A DNA stretch of 64,000 nt from Alteromonas naphthalenivorans. Its GTDB lineage: Bacteria > Pseudomonadota > Gammaproteobacteria > Enterobacterales > Alteromonadaceae. The stretch lies in assembly GCF_000213655.1 (NCBI RefSeq), contig NC_015554.1, positions 4,588,001 through 4,652,000 on the forward strand, written 5' to 3'. Under the pieces are notes generated by a model. The model was not told the origin of the DNA, ran no database searches, and saw nothing but the letters and a program-made list of their open reading frames with translations. Every line of letters starts with the position of its first letter. The first letter of the stretch is position 1. The position numbers and the translations under genes were made by a program. Of this stretch, positions 36,246-46,485 are shown in pieces.

Positions 36246-37136
36246 CTATGCCGTTTTGGCTGCCCTGCTACGTTTTATTATGCCTATCACACCAGTGGTG
36301 AGTGCCACACCCGTTAATATCATTACCCCACCAATAATGGTTTGTAACGACAAGTGTTCTTGCAAAAATAATACCCCCCAAATAATGCCAAACAACGGCA
36401 CCATGTAGGCCACCGAAATCGCTTTTGCTGGGCCCACATTGGCAATCAATTTGAAATATAGGATGTAAGCAATAGCGGTACCTAAAATGGCCAGCGCCAC
36501 AGCATTTAGCCATGCATTAGCACTTGGCATCGTAGCTGGTAATGTACTTAACGCGAACGGCGCTAACATAATAGATGCCATCGCTTGGCTTCCTGTCGCC
36601 ACCACTAAAGGCCGCACGCCTTGTAGCCATCGTTTCATCATGCTGGCCGCAATGCCGTAGCAGGTAGTAGCAAGTAAAGCAGTTAGAATAGGCACAAAGC
36701 TAATATCACCTTCCCCTAGCTTTTGCTGGCTGATAACCGTCACCCCTAAAAACCCGAGAGCTAAGCCTGCTATAGCAGTAGGAGTAAGTTTATCGCCCAG
36801 CCATAGCCACGCGACCAGCGCGCCAAACATTGGCGCAGTAGCGTTTAAAATAGCATTAACCCCAGCCTCTAAATGCAAACTACTGTAGTTGAACAACACG
36901 AAGGGCACGGCCGTATTCGCTAGCCCTACCAGAGCAATGGGAAACCAATGCTTGAAAATTTGGCTCACGCCACCGGTCATCATCAAAATAGGCAGTAACA
37001 CACTGGTAGCCAGTACGGTACGAATGGCAACCAATACATAAATACCAAACTCAGGCGCCGCCACACGCATAAAGATAAATGAACCGCCCCAAATAGACGC
37101 TAACAATAACAGTGCAGCAATATCTCTTAAGCCCAT
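36246..37136 (-). CDS. EamA-family (DMT) membrane transporter
   Basis: A 296-residue inner-membrane protein with ten hydrophobic segments in two repeats. ASIWGGSFIFMRV at the start and a YMVPLFGIIWGVLFLQEHLS segment in the second half mark the EamA/DMT family. Members export amino acids or metabolites; the substrate here is unknown. Its ATG overlaps the end of ogt by 10 bases, so it belongs to the alkylation-repair operon, perhaps only as a passenger. Confidence 0.88.
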   Translation of the reverse strand: MGLRDIAALLLLASIWGGSFIFMRVAAPEFGIYVLVAIRTVLATSVLLPILMMTGGVSQIFKHWFPIALVGLANTAVPFVLFNYSSLHLEAGVNAILNATAPMFGALVAWLWLGDKLTPTAIAGLALGFLGVTVISQQKLGEGDISFVPILTALLATTCYGIAASMMKRWLQGVRPLVVATGSQAMASIMLAPFALSTLPATMPSANAWLNAVALAILGTAIAYILYFKLIANVGPAKAISVAYMVPLFGIIWGVLFLQEHLSLQTIIGGVMILTGVALTTGVIGIIKRSRAAKTA

Positions 37137-37606
37137 AATACGCCTTGCGCTCCTTCTAATTTTAATAAGTATTGCTTGCGTTCAAGCCCACCTGCGTATC
37201 CCGTTAAGGTTTTATTGCTTCCAATAACTCGGTGACAGGGTACCACTATCGCTATAGGGTTGCGCCCGTTGGCCATGCCCACTGCACGAACCGCTTTAGG
37301 ATTATTTAGCTTATTGGCAATATCTGCATAACTGGCGGTTTCACCATACGGTATATCACATAGTGCCTTCCATACCCCTTGCTGAAACGTAGTGCCTTTG
37401 GCATCAAAAGGTAAGTCGAACTGGGTGAGGCTACCATTAAAATAAGCCGCTAGCTGCGCTTTGGCCGCTTCAGTGAAATCATTACTGGTAGTGCCACCGT
37501 CAACGTTAACGCTATCTACAAAGGCAATCGCACTAATTCCTTTGCTAGTCGCCGCTATTTCAATAAGCCCTTGTGGTGACTCAAGATAGCTTTTGCATAC
37601 TGTCAT
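37127..37606 (-). CDS. ogt: Methylated-DNA--protein-cysteine methyltransferase
   Basis: A 159-residue suicide DNA-repair protein. An N-terminal beta-ribonuclease-like half (YLESPQGLIEIAATSKGI) precedes the DNA-binding half with GVWKALCDIPYGETASYADIA, RAVGMANGRNPIAIVVPCHRVIG (acceptor Cys124) and LTGYAGGLERKQYLL. It removes methyl groups from O6-methylguanine. It lies 38 bases after the Ada/AlkA gene and overlaps the EamA gene, so the three form an alkylation-response operon. Confidence 0.96.
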   Translation of the reverse strand: MTVCKSYLESPQGLIEIAATSKGISAIAFVDSVNVDGGTTSNDFTEAAKAQLAAYFNGSLTQFDLPFDAKGTTFQQGVWKALCDIPYGETASYADIANKLNNPKAVRAVGMANGRNPIAIVVPCHRVIGSNKTLTGYAGGLERKQYLLKLEGAQGVLWA

Positions 37607-37644
37607 GACTTCTTCCTACTGATAGATTTATACCTAACAACACG

Positions 37645-39057
37645 TTAACCATTACTCAACTGCCACAGCTGTAGTGTTAAGTAACTTTGCCATGGCGCAG
37701 CCTTTTGCGGCAACACCGGATATTTCTCAGCCATTTTTCTTACAATAAGGTCGCCAGATAAGTACACATCAGGGTTACGTTCACCTCGCATCTTAAGGTA
37801 ATCTAAGGTCCATTGACCAACCCCTTTGATTGACAATATTTCATCATGAGTAGGCTGGTTACCATTACAAAACAAAGCCGCAAAATCACGAAGTGCAAGC
37901 TTACGGGCGTTAGGCATACGCAAAAAAGTTAACTCACTATTGGCAACCGCTTCGGGTTCAGGAAAACAATAACGTTGGTTTTGCTCGACGGGTTCCTCAG
38001 TGCCTACCGCCCCTAAATGCTGTGCAAGCAGCCCAGCTTGGTTAATCGCGGCTTTCACACTGACTTGCTGCCCAACAATCGCTCTGCACCCACTTTCAAA
38101 CACAGTCCATGTACCAGGAAGTCGCAACCCTTTAGTAAGAAGATTATCAGGCAAACCCGCTGCTAATAGCGATTTTTCTATTAACTCCGGGGCTGCATGT
38201 AAATCGAGCAGCTGCTTGATTTGTTCAACCGTTTTATACACGTAAGCCAAATTTGGCAAACGCATTTTTACATCGAAGCCATTTGCGCTCTCGTTAAAAG
38301 TCGCGCTAATAAACCCCAATTCACCCTTTACGCTGATATAACGGCAGTAGGTATCTTCAGACACCTTTTCTACGCCACGAATAGCGCGCAAAGCAAGAAA
38401 TTCACGTACTTGCTGCCAGTGGTAAGGTGGCCTGAAGTGCAACCTAAGAGATATTTCAGGCAAAGCAGTATGGCGTTTGCTTCGTAATTCGGTAGGCGTT
38501 TTTTTGCAATAGGTTTGCACTGCTCGCTGAAGCTGCCTTGTAGAAGCATATCCGGCGCTAAACGCGATGTCAGTAAGCTTCATGGTAGATTGCTGTAGTA
38601 GCTGCTTAGCAAACAGCACCCTTTGTAAATCTTGATATTGTTTGGGCGACAACCCCGTATGCGACACCATGAGTTTATTTAAGTGACGCTCACTAATACC
38701 CAACCGGCTTGAAATGGTGGAGATAGACTGCACGGGTATATCACTTAATAGCGTTAGCGCTCTTGTTACCGTTGTGCCTACCCCTAACCACGCAAAAGAA
38801 GACGGTGCACTGTCGGGCCTGCATCGTAAACAGGGACGAAAGCCATCGCTCATGGCTTTAGCAGCGTGGTTATAGTAAGCCACGTTCTTTTCATCTGGCA
38901 ATTTCGCAGGGCAAATTGGCCGACAGAAAATGCCCGTGGTTTTCACCGCCACAAAGAAGCGGCCATCAAAGCGGGCATCTCTACTTACCCTAGCTTTAGC
39001 GTAAGTTTCGCGGTGCTCATTGTCTACGTGCGCTGAATCTTTTATGTCAGTGTTCAT
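37645..39057 (-). CDS. Ada regulator fused to AlkA 3-methyladenine DNA glycosylase
   Basis: A 470-residue fusion in three parts. First, an Ada zinc domain (about 18-85) with Cys45, Cys49, Cys76 and Cys79; Cys45 corresponds to the phosphotriester methyl acceptor. Second, an AraC-type helix-turn-helix (about 90-195, RLGISERHLNKLM). Third, an AlkA N-domain and HhH-GPD glycosylase (about 205-470), with SIKGVGQWTLDYLKMRG and the probable catalytic Asp436. It should sense methylated DNA, activate its own operon and excise alkylated bases. The O6-methyltransferase function is supplied by the neighbouring ogt. Confidence 0.95.
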   Translation of the reverse strand: MNTDIKDSAHVDNEHRETYAKARVSRDARFDGRFFVAVKTTGIFCRPICPAKLPDEKNVAYYNHAAKAMSDGFRPCLRCRPDSAPSSFAWLGVGTTVTRALTLLSDIPVQSISTISSRLGISERHLNKLMVSHTGLSPKQYQDLQRVLFAKQLLQQSTMKLTDIAFSAGYASTRQLQRAVQTYCKKTPTELRSKRHTALPEISLRLHFRPPYHWQQVREFLALRAIRGVEKVSEDTYCRYISVKGELGFISATFNESANGFDVKMRLPNLAYVYKTVEQIKQLLDLHAAPELIEKSLLAAGLPDNLLTKGLRLPGTWTVFESGCRAIVGQQVSVKAAINQAGLLAQHLGAVGTEEPVEQNQRYCFPEPEAVANSELTFLRMPNARKLALRDFAALFCNGNQPTHDEILSIKGVGQWTLDYLKMRGERNPDVYLSGDLIVRKMAEKYPVLPQKAAPWQSYLTLQLWQLSNG

Positions 39058-39263
39058 ACCATGGCTCGGATTGATGTGCGGGTTTAAACAGTCACTTCGC
39101 TATTAAGATTGAATTGTATCCTGTTCCCCTTGCAAGGGTGCGACAAAATCGGAACTGGCAGTAAAATATCAGTAGAGTTGATAATCGCCACTAGCGAACG
39201 CATAATGGCGTAAGAATAATAGTGCCCGCCACCTTTGGGGTGCGCCCTTACTGAGCCCAATTC

Positions 39264-40412
39264 ATGTTGCAAACCACGCGCAATTTAGTAACGCGCCTGA
39301 TTAGAATTAGCCTATTCTTTTTCACGCTTCTCGTGACACTTCCCGCTTTAAGCGCCGATTGGCTTTCTGATTATGCCAACTATGTGCAGCGCGAGGCCGC
39401 AAAATATAATGTGCCCGGCTATACCTTTGTTTATTACGAGCAAGGCAAGGCGCCACAAGTGTATGTTTATGGCAGAACGCATAAAGGTGGAAAGCGCATT
39501 ACTGAAGACACGGTCTTTCGCCTAGCTTCGGTATCAAAAACTTTCACTGCACTACTCTCTGCCAAACTTGTTGAGCAACAACGTTTGCGTTGGGACACCC
39601 CCATTTCCACCCTATTGCCTGATATTCCTTTCAATGTGGACGGTATGGAAACATTGCAGCTTCAGCATATTGTGGGGCAATCTAGCGGTTTTATGCCTAA
39701 TGCCTACGACAACTTAATTGAAGCTGATTATTCTCTGCAGCGGGTGTTAACCTCATTGAGTAAACTCGAGCCCTTGTGCGTGCCCGGCGAATGCTACACC
39801 TATCAAAATGCACTTTTTGGTGCGCTCGAATATTACCTTACCAACAACTATTCGTCTTATTCTCGGGAAGTACAAACTCAGCTCTTTACGCCACTGGGCA
39901 TGAATACCGCTAGCGTAGGAAAAGGCGGATTGCTTGCTTCTGCGTCTTGGGCTCGCCCACACATTGCTATTGCCAGAGACAGGTGGCGTGAAGGTGCAGT
40001 TGAAAGTAACTACTACCGTTTTTCACCCGCTGCAGGTGTAAACGCAAGCATTACTGATATGACTATTTACTTGCAAGCATTGCTGGGCGAGTTCCCTACG
40101 GTGATCTCACCCGACATGATTAAGGAAGTCACCACACCACGGGTTAAAACCCAGCGCGAAACTAGGCGCAGAGGTTGGCGAAAAATGCTAAAAGACGCCC
40201 ATTACGGACTAGGCTGGCGAGTTTATGATTTTGACGGCAAGCGCATTAACTACCATGGAGGCTGGGTAAAAGGGTATCGTGCTGATGTGGCGTTTGCGCC
40301 CGATTATAAAACCGGATATGTGATGCTGATGAATGCCGAATCGAATATGATCAATTCCACAACGGCTGAGTTTTGGAAGCGTTATTTTAAACACGCTGAG
40401 GCTAAAGAATAG
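39264..40412 (+). CDS. Beta-lactamase-family serine hydrolase, secreted
   Basis: A 382-residue protein with a signal peptide ending ALSAD. The serine beta-lactamase/penicillin-binding fold is shown by RLASVSKTFTAL (Ser-x-x-Lys), CYTYQNALFG (Tyr-x-Asn) and YHGGW (replacing KTG). This pattern matches class C-like esterases and D-aminopeptidases as much as true beta-lactamases, so resistance should not be assumed. It is a single gene, acting in the periplasm. Confidence 0.9.
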   Translation: MLQTTRNLVTRLIRISLFFFTLLVTLPALSADWLSDYANYVQREAAKYNVPGYTFVYYEQGKAPQVYVYGRTHKGGKRITEDTVFRLASVSKTFTALLSAKLVEQQRLRWDTPISTLLPDIPFNVDGMETLQLQHIVGQSSGFMPNAYDNLIEADYSLQRVLTSLSKLEPLCVPGECYTYQNALFGALEYYLTNNYSSYSREVQTQLFTPLGMNTASVGKGGLLASASWARPHIAIARDRWREGAVESNYYRFSPAAGVNASITDMTIYLQALLGEFPTVISPDMIKEVTTPRVKTQRETRRRGWRKMLKDAHYGLGWRVYDFDGKRINYHGGWVKGYRADVAFAPDYKTGYVMLMNAESNMINSTTAEFWKRYFKHAEAKE

Positions 40413-40495
40413 GCTGACACTTAAAACCCGTTTTCTATTACGAATAGGAATTTTAAGCGCCACCTTGCGTGCTTTCTTACGTTAACCCGCCGAAA

Positions 40496-42415
40496 TTAAG
40501 GCTTTAAGTAGGTATAACCGCTTAAGCAATTTTCGTAAAAATCGGTCCAGCGAACACCTTCTTTCGGATTAATTTTCCCACCTGACACTTGTCTGTCGAT
40601 AAGACGTTTCACATCAGACGCCATAGCCCGCGGGTTGTATTGCATAATGTTGAGAACATCTTCAACTGAGGAGCCTTTCACCACTTCTTCAATGTAAAAA
40701 TCTTCTGGATCGTCATCGTAGCTAAAGATGTGAACTTCGTTCAAGCGACCAAACAAGTTGTGCATGTCACCCATTACATCTTGATATGCGCCAGTTAAGA
40801 ACAAGCCGATATAATAAGGCTCATCTTTCTTAAGCGGGTGCATCGGCAATACATCAGTAATTTCACGGCCTATCGAAAACTGATCAATTTTGCCGTCACT
40901 GTCACAGGTAATATCAACCAATGAGCAGTTCACCGTAGGCTTTTCGTTCATACGCGTAAGCGGCACTACGGGAAGCAGTTGGTCGATGGCCCATGTATCC
41001 GCAGCCGACTGAAATACCGAGAAGTTACACAAGTATTGCGAAGACAAGCTGTAATCTAACTCTTGCAGTTCTTCAGGTACGTATTCTTCTTTGCGATACC
41101 ATACTTGCAAACGCGCCATGATATCCCAGTAAAGGGTTTCAATTTTCGCCAATTCTTCCAACGACAATACGCGTAATTTAAAGGCACCGAGAGCTTGTTC
41201 TTTATATTGCGACGCATCGTTATACACTTCGTGCATATTGGTTTGATTCTCGAAATCGTCTGACAACTCACGCATATTTTTCAAAAATACGTGTTCGTTC
41301 TCATTTTCAGACGTGTCGATTTGTGCCGCATTCGACTTAATTTCGCCTACTATCTCTGTTACTACACAACTGTGGTGTGCAGTGATAGCTCGGCCACTTT
41401 CACTCACTAAATTTGGATGCGGTACGCCTTCTAGGTCGCACATCTCTTTCATGCCGTAAACTACATCGGCCACATATTCTTGCATGCTGTAGTTACGAGA
41501 AGACTCGTTAGTAGAGTTACTACCATCGTAATCAATACCTAAGCCGCCACCTACATCAACATAATCTAGTGGGAAGCCCATCTTGTGCAAATCGGCATAA
41601 ATACGCGCGCCTTCGGTCATAGCCTCTTTTACTGCACGAATATCGGTAAGCTGACTACCAATGTGGAAATGCAATAATTTAAGGCAATGAGACATACCTT
41701 GTTCTTCAAGATAACGGGCAGTTTTAATAATTTCGGTAATAGTAAGGCCAAACTTAGCGCGTTCGCCGCCAGAGCTTTCCCATTTACCACGGCCTTTCAC
41801 CGTCATTTTAGCGCGCACGCCGATAATAGGGTCTATGTTCAGTTCTTTAGACACTTTTACTAACAGTAGTAATTCACTGTACTTTTCAACCACAACGACT
41901 ATTTTGCGACCAAGCTTTCTACCTAATAATGCTAGGCGCATAAACTCGTCGTCTTTATAACCGTTAAGGATGGTCAAAGAATCTTCGTTGGTGTTCATGG
42001 CAAGTACGGTAAGTAGCTCGGCTTTTGAGCCCGCTTCTAAACCATAGTTAAAAGGTGCACCTGCCTCTACAATTTCTTCTACCACTTCACGCATCTGGTT
42101 TACTTTTACCGGATACACGCCTTGGTAAAGTCCTTTATACTCAGCTTCTTCAATAGAGCTGCGAAAGGCTTTGTTCAGACTAGCGACCTGAGAACGTAAG
42201 ATGTCGTGAAAACGAACCACTACAGGGAATTGAACCCCTTCTTTTCGAATCTCTTCAACAACCGATTTAAAATCGATGCGAATACTGGGATCATCAGGAA
42301 CTGGAGTCACATGCACGTTACCATTTTCACCAACTTGAAAATAGCCGCCACCCCATTGAGACACGCCATAGACGCGCTCTGCTTCTTCAATGCTCCAATC
42401 TGACAATGTAGTCAC
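40496..42415 (-). CDS. speA: Biosynthetic arginine decarboxylase
   Basis: A 639-residue PLP enzyme that converts arginine to agmatine for polyamine synthesis. The YQGVYPVKVNQMREVVEEI segment near residue 100 carries the PLP lysine, LLHFHIGSQLTDI and YVDVGGGLGIDYDG are the barrel-core motifs, and ESGRAITAHHSCVV completes the site. Length and motifs match SpeA. It is a single gene. Confidence 0.97.
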   Translation of the reverse strand: MTTLSDWSIEEAERVYGVSQWGGGYFQVGENGNVHVTPVPDDPSIRIDFKSVVEEIRKEGVQFPVVVRFHDILRSQVASLNKAFRSSIEEAEYKGLYQGVYPVKVNQMREVVEEIVEAGAPFNYGLEAGSKAELLTVLAMNTNEDSLTILNGYKDDEFMRLALLGRKLGRKIVVVVEKYSELLLLVKVSKELNIDPIIGVRAKMTVKGRGKWESSGGERAKFGLTITEIIKTARYLEEQGMSHCLKLLHFHIGSQLTDIRAVKEAMTEGARIYADLHKMGFPLDYVDVGGGLGIDYDGSNSTNESSRNYSMQEYVADVVYGMKEMCDLEGVPHPNLVSESGRAITAHHSCVVTEIVGEIKSNAAQIDTSENENEHVFLKNMRELSDDFENQTNMHEVYNDASQYKEQALGAFKLRVLSLEELAKIETLYWDIMARLQVWYRKEEYVPEELQELDYSLSSQYLCNFSVFQSAADTWAIDQLLPVVPLTRMNEKPTVNCSLVDITCDSDGKIDQFSIGREITDVLPMHPLKKDEPYYIGLFLTGAYQDVMGDMHNLFGRLNEVHIFSYDDDPEDFYIEEVVKGSSVEDVLNIMQYNPRAMASDVKRLIDRQVSGGKINPKEGVRWTDFYENCLSGYTYLKP

Positions 42416-42531
42416 CTTTTAAAAACTATGCTGAACGCTGCTGTTCAGAAATTAATGCGAAATAGGGCGGTATTATAGACAACGTATAAAGTGGCGCTAC
42501 GTAAAATATCGATTGTCTCGACTAATTTTGT

Positions 42532-42972
42532 TTATCGACAGATTTGCTCATCGAGATCGTGGCGTGTAGCCCACTCAATGATGTGCGCTTTTGCTTCATC
42601 GTCAAATATAGGGTCTATAGTTTTAAGGAACGCACCCGTGTTCTTGGTACGCTTTAATTTGAAATTTTGCTCATTAAAGAACTTAGCGGCGATATGTTCG
42701 GCATTTGTTGTCTCGTCCTCAAACCATACTTCGCTTCTTTGATTGCGCCTATCGAGTTGAATAGGGGCTTTCATTCGAGCAAAAGCCACAGAGTCTGGCA
42801 CTTCCCATGTACGCATATCTACTATGATATCAAAGGCTCGACCTCTTCTAGCGTTGAGCGTATCGCCTAGTGCTGCTAGATATTGAATGTTAGTGCTCAT
42901 ATCCCACCGCCCGCGCAGTGTTACTAAAACAAGATCTTGAAACACTTCAATATGATAATACTGATTTGACAT
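42532..42972 (-). CDS. Small STAS-like (SpoIIAA-like) cytoplasmic protein
   Basis: A 146-residue protein opening with YYHIEVFQDLVLVTLRGRWD, then FDIIVDMRTWEVPDS, a strand-helix pattern like STAS/SpoIIAA-like proteins of gammaproteobacteria. No signal peptide or membrane segment is seen. It is a lone gene upstream of speA on the same strand, 116 bases away. The function is unknown and the family call is tentative. Confidence 0.7.
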   Translation of the reverse strand: MSNQYYHIEVFQDLVLVTLRGRWDMSTNIQYLAALGDTLNARRGRAFDIIVDMRTWEVPDSVAFARMKAPIQLDRRNQRSEVWFEDETTNAEHIAAKFFNEQNFKLKRTKNTGAFLKTIDPIFDDEAKAHIIEWATRHDLDEQICR

Positions 42973-43172
42973 CTGACTAACTGCAATCCCTTTAAAAAAC
43001 TAGACAAAAGTAGCATGTGCAATGGTAAAGGTGATTATTGTCGTTGTACAAGAAATGTCTTATCTTTTTCACAGAAAAAAATGGTGCAGACTGGCAGGTG
43101 AATTTAATAGGAAATAATAAAAATACAAAGAAACAAAAACTTAGGTATAAGAACTGTAACTGGGATAGAAAC

Positions 43173-43200
43173 AGTGGCAGGCAATTTTATACCTGCCACT
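43173..43200 (-). terminator. Probable terminator of the pnt operon
   Basis: AGTGGCAGG (43173-43181) pairs with CCTGCCACT (43192-43200). On the minus strand it is followed by GTTTC, a weak U-tract. Outer GGTATAA/TTATACC arms could extend the stem. Confidence 0.6.
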
Positions 43201-43213
43201 GATATTTTATACC

Positions 43214-44608
43214 TTAATCGTCACCAAACTCTCTCACGATACTGTTAATAGTTTCTTTAGCATCGCCCAATACCATACGGGTATTGTCTTTAAAGAAGAG
43301 CGGGTTATCTACCCCTGCAAAACCAGCATTGGCAGAGCGCTTAAGCACAAATACGGTTTTAGCGCGATACGCTTCAATAACCGGCATACCGTAAATTGGG
43401 CTACCTTTCATTTCTTTTGCGGCAGGGTTCACCACATCGTTAGCCCCAATAACAATCACCACGTCGTAATTTTCCATACGCGGGTTAACATCATCCATTT
43501 CATACAGTTGGTCGTATGGAACATCGGCTTCTGCTAACAGTACATTCATATGGCCCGGCATACGCCCTGCTACCGCGTGAATGGCATAGTCTACCGTGCA
43601 TCCGTTCTCTTCCAATAGTGACTGCATTTCACGTACTGCGTGCTGCGCTTGCGCTACTGCCATTCCGTAACCCGGTACTACCAATACCGACTGTGCAGCT
43701 TCTAATACATAAAATGCATCTTGGGCAGACAGAATCTTAATTTCGCCTTCAATTTTTTCACCCGCTTCCACCGGCTTCGAAAACCCAGACAACAACACAT
43801 TCATTAGTGAACGGTTCATCGCCTTACACATAATGTTAGTGAGAATAAGACCTGAAGCGCCTACCAGTAGGCCAGTAACAATCAAAATAGTGTTGCCGGT
43901 TGCCAAACCTGCCGCCGTAGCCGCTACCCCTGAATAACTATTCAACAAGGCAATAACCACTGGCATATCGGCGCCACCAATTGAGATGGTTGCCCACAGG
44001 CCGAAGCTTAGCGCCAGTGCAATCGCGCAGTACAGCCACAGCGTATTTTGAGGTTCAGTGGTAAATAAGTACCCTACCACCAGCATAGCAATTAGATGCA
44101 GTACGCTAAGCTCACGAAGACCAGTAAAAATCACGGCTTTAGATGACATTTTGCCTGACAACTTACCCCAAGCTACCACGGAGCCAGAGAAAGTTACGCC
44201 CCCCACTAAAATAGTGAAGAACAAGGTAATGTACGTAAACGCCGTAGCAGTTTGAAGTGCTACCATGCTCATGCCAGACAATGTAGCCCAACCCAGCAAT
44301 AATGAAGCTGCACCACCAAATCCGTTAAACAACGAGACCATTTCTGGCATGGCTGTCATTTCCACCGATTTGGCTTTCCACGCCCCAAAGGCACCACCAA
44401 TAACAACACCTAAAATAATCCATTGGTACGTGATTATTTGTTGGTCGAGCAAGGTCACTACAACGGCAATCAACATACCTACAGCAGAGACAAAGTTACC
44501 TCGTTTTGCTGTATCTGGATGGCTAAGCAATTTTAGCCCTAAAATAAATAACGCTGCGGCTACAACGTACGCAAGATTGATTATGGTTTCGATATCATTC
44601 ACTTGCAT
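43214..44608 (-). CDS. pntB: NAD(P) transhydrogenase beta subunit
   Basis: A 464-residue membrane subunit with about nine transmembrane segments and a C-terminal NADP-binding domain (VVPGYGMAVAQAQHAVREM, AGRMPGHMNVLLAEADVPYD, VVIVIGANDVVNPAA). With PntA it couples proton entry to hydride transfer from NADH to NADP. It begins 5 bases after the second pntA piece and is the last gene of the operon. Confidence 0.97.
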   Translation of the reverse strand: MQVNDIETIINLAYVVAAALFILGLKLLSHPDTAKRGNFVSAVGMLIAVVVTLLDQQIITYQWIILGVVIGGAFGAWKAKSVEMTAMPEMVSLFNGFGGAASLLLGWATLSGMSMVALQTATAFTYITLFFTILVGGVTFSGSVVAWGKLSGKMSSKAVIFTGLRELSVLHLIAMLVVGYLFTTEPQNTLWLYCAIALALSFGLWATISIGGADMPVVIALLNSYSGVAATAAGLATGNTILIVTGLLVGASGLILTNIMCKAMNRSLMNVLLSGFSKPVEAGEKIEGEIKILSAQDAFYVLEAAQSVLVVPGYGMAVAQAQHAVREMQSLLEENGCTVDYAIHAVAGRMPGHMNVLLAEADVPYDQLYEMDDVNPRMENYDVVIVIGANDVVNPAAKEMKGSPIYGMPVIEAYRAKTVFVLKRSANAGFAGVDNPLFFKDNTRMVLGDAKETINSIVREFGDD

Positions 44609-44613
44609 ACTCC

Positions 44614-44898
44614 TTATTTTTTATCTTTCTTTTTGAACATACTTAGCATGCGATCGGTTACCAAGTAACCCCCCACAACGTTAATGCTGGCAAGCGCTAC
44701 CGCCGCCGTTCCTAATACCGTGGTCAACACATTGTTGTCGCCACCAGACGCGGCCAATGCGCCCACTAAGGTAATACCTGAAATAGCATTAGAGCCCGAC
44801 ATTAATGGCGTGTGTAAAGTTGCAGGTACTTTGCGAATTAACTCAAACCCAAGAAAACCAGCAAGCAGCACAATAAACAGTAAATAGATAATCTCCAT
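44614..44898 (-). CDS. pntA: NAD(P) transhydrogenase alpha subunit, membrane part
   Basis: A 94-residue protein with three transmembrane segments (TPLMSGSNAISGITLVGAL, then TTVLGTAAVALASINVVGGY), matching the C-terminal membrane domain of PntA. In Escherichia coli this is fused to the NAD-binding part; here it is a separate gene, as in Rhodospirillum. Two bases separate it from the upstream NAD-binding gene, and pntB follows. Confidence 0.95.
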   Translation of the reverse strand: MEIIYLLFIVLLAGFLGFELIRKVPATLHTPLMSGSNAISGITLVGALAASGGDNNVLTTVLGTAAVALASINVVGGYLVTDRMLSMFKKKDKK

Positions 44899-44900
44899 GA

Positions 44901-46058
44901 TTACGCTCCTTTGTAGGCGTTGGTTAACATGTCGTTGGTAATTGCGCCGTTATGAGCAATAACACAGCCACTTAAAATATCGTCTTCTAGATTTAAACCA
45001 AACGCGTTGGTTTCGGTGTCGTAGAATTCATCGACCAAGTTATAAATATTATTCGCGTACATATCAGTGGCTGCGCGGGCAACCGCTTGGCTCCAGTTAC
45101 CTGTGCCTATCACTGTTACACCATGAACCTGCGCAACTTCACCGGCCACAGAACCTTCAACGTTACCGCCAGATTGGGCTGCCATATCGACCACCACGCT
45201 ACCAGGCTTCATTAGTGCCAAAGTCTCTTTGCTAATTAGCACTGGCGGTTTGCGACCAAACAGCTGCGCCGTGGTAATAACAATGTCTGAATCAGCAATA
45301 GCATCACGCTGTGCGTCTTGCTGCTTCGCTTTTTGTTCATCGGTAAGCTCTTTGGCGTAGCCATCTTTAGTTTGACCCGTTTCGCCAATATCGATTTTAA
45401 GAAACTTACCGCCTAGAGATTCCACTTGCTCAGCAACAACGGGGCGCGTGTCGTAGGCGAGTACATTCGCCCCTAATCGTTTCGCCGTGGCAATAGCTTG
45501 CAAGCCAGCCACGCCAGCACCAATAATGAACACTTTGGCGGGTTTTATTGTGCCAGACGGTGTCATCATCATAGGTAATATAGAAGGTAAGTAGTTCGCG
45601 GCTTGCATTACCATGACATAACCGGCAAGGCTCGCTTGTGAGCTTAGCGCATCCATTTTTTGGGCACGAGATGAGCGGGGGATCATTTCAACTGAAATAG
45701 CCGTTAAGCCTTTGTTTGCTATTGACTCAACCAGCGGTTGCTCAAAGAAAGGGTCAAGATGGCCAACCACAATGGCCCCTTTTTTCATCACCGACAGTTG
45801 GGATTCAGCCGGTTTATTTACGCTTACAAGCATATCGGCTGTTGATAATGCACTATTCACATCATCAATAACAATTCCACCTACATCTACATATTCTTTA
45901 TCGGCATATCCCGATAACAAACCTGCCCCACTTTCTATATGAAGCTGTGCCCCTTTTTTCACCAAACGTTGCACACTTGATGGGGTTACTGCACAGCGCT
46001 TCTCCACATTGGATAGTGGCATCGGTATTTTCGATTCGTTTAATACTATGATTTTCAC
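44901..46058 (-). CDS. pntA: NAD(P) transhydrogenase alpha subunit, NAD-binding part
   Basis: About 385 residues. AVTPSSVQRLVKKGAQLHIESGAG marks the alanine-dehydrogenase-like N-domain. VFIIGAGVAGLQAIATAKRLGA is the NAD-binding loop, and RAQKMDALSSQASLAGY and DMAAQSGGNVEGS are conserved blocks. The frame is open to 46127, but a GTG at 46058 has a GAGGAG ribosome site 6 bases upstream and gives the usual beginning KIIVLNESK. It is the first gene of the pnt operon. Confidence 0.94.
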   Translation of the reverse strand: MKIIVLNESKIPMPLSNVEKRCAVTPSSVQRLVKKGAQLHIESGAGLLSGYADKEYVDVGGIVIDDVNSALSTADMLVSVNKPAESQLSVMKKGAIVVGHLDPFFEQPLVESIANKGLTAISVEMIPRSSRAQKMDALSSQASLAGYVMVMQAANYLPSILPMMMTPSGTIKPAKVFIIGAGVAGLQAIATAKRLGANVLAYDTRPVVAEQVESLGGKFLKIDIGETGQTKDGYAKELTDEQKAKQQDAQRDAIADSDIVITTAQLFGRKPPVLISKETLALMKPGSVVVDMAAQSGGNVEGSVAGEVAQVHGVTVIGTGNWSQAVARAATDMYANNIYNLVDEFYDTETNAFGLNLEDDILSGCVIAHNGAITNDMLTNAYKGA

Positions 46059-46127
46059 ACGCTTCTCCTCACGTCCAGGCTCCACGAGAATGACATCCTT
46101 TATAGATGAACAAGCCATTTTATTCAC

Positions 46128-46485
46128 TTATGCTTAACATGCCTTTTGGAAATCAAATCTATTTTCATTCCGAAGTTGCGCTAAAACACCTTTGTCCTGA
46201 GTACTAAAAATTGCGTCTAAAGTTGACTATTGTTATTACTCAGCAAGAGAACTTACGATATATACTTATACTCAACTAGTATTATTTAGCTACGACTCAT
46301 AACTAGAATTCATATAGAGTTGGCATAGGAAAAAACAATAAATCACAACTCGGCCATTAATTTCATGAATGAGTCAGTATTTACGAGGAAGTTGGCTGGA
46401 TTTAGTTACAAATAATTAAGGCATGCAGCATGATCAGAGTACACTTCACTGATGTATAAAGATGAAAATTAACGAGAGTATGGCT
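46128..46485. other. Intergenic region upstream of pntA
   Basis: About 350 AT-rich bases between divergent genes, expected to hold the pnt promoter and that of the small gene at 46486. No palindrome, RNA gene or reading frame of note was recognised. Confidence 0.45.

Noticed and set aside
39264..40412. Antibiotic-resistance beta-lactamase
   Set aside because: The Ser-x-x-Lys, Tyr-x-Asn and HGG pattern is shared with esterases and peptidases, and the gene context gives no sign of resistance.
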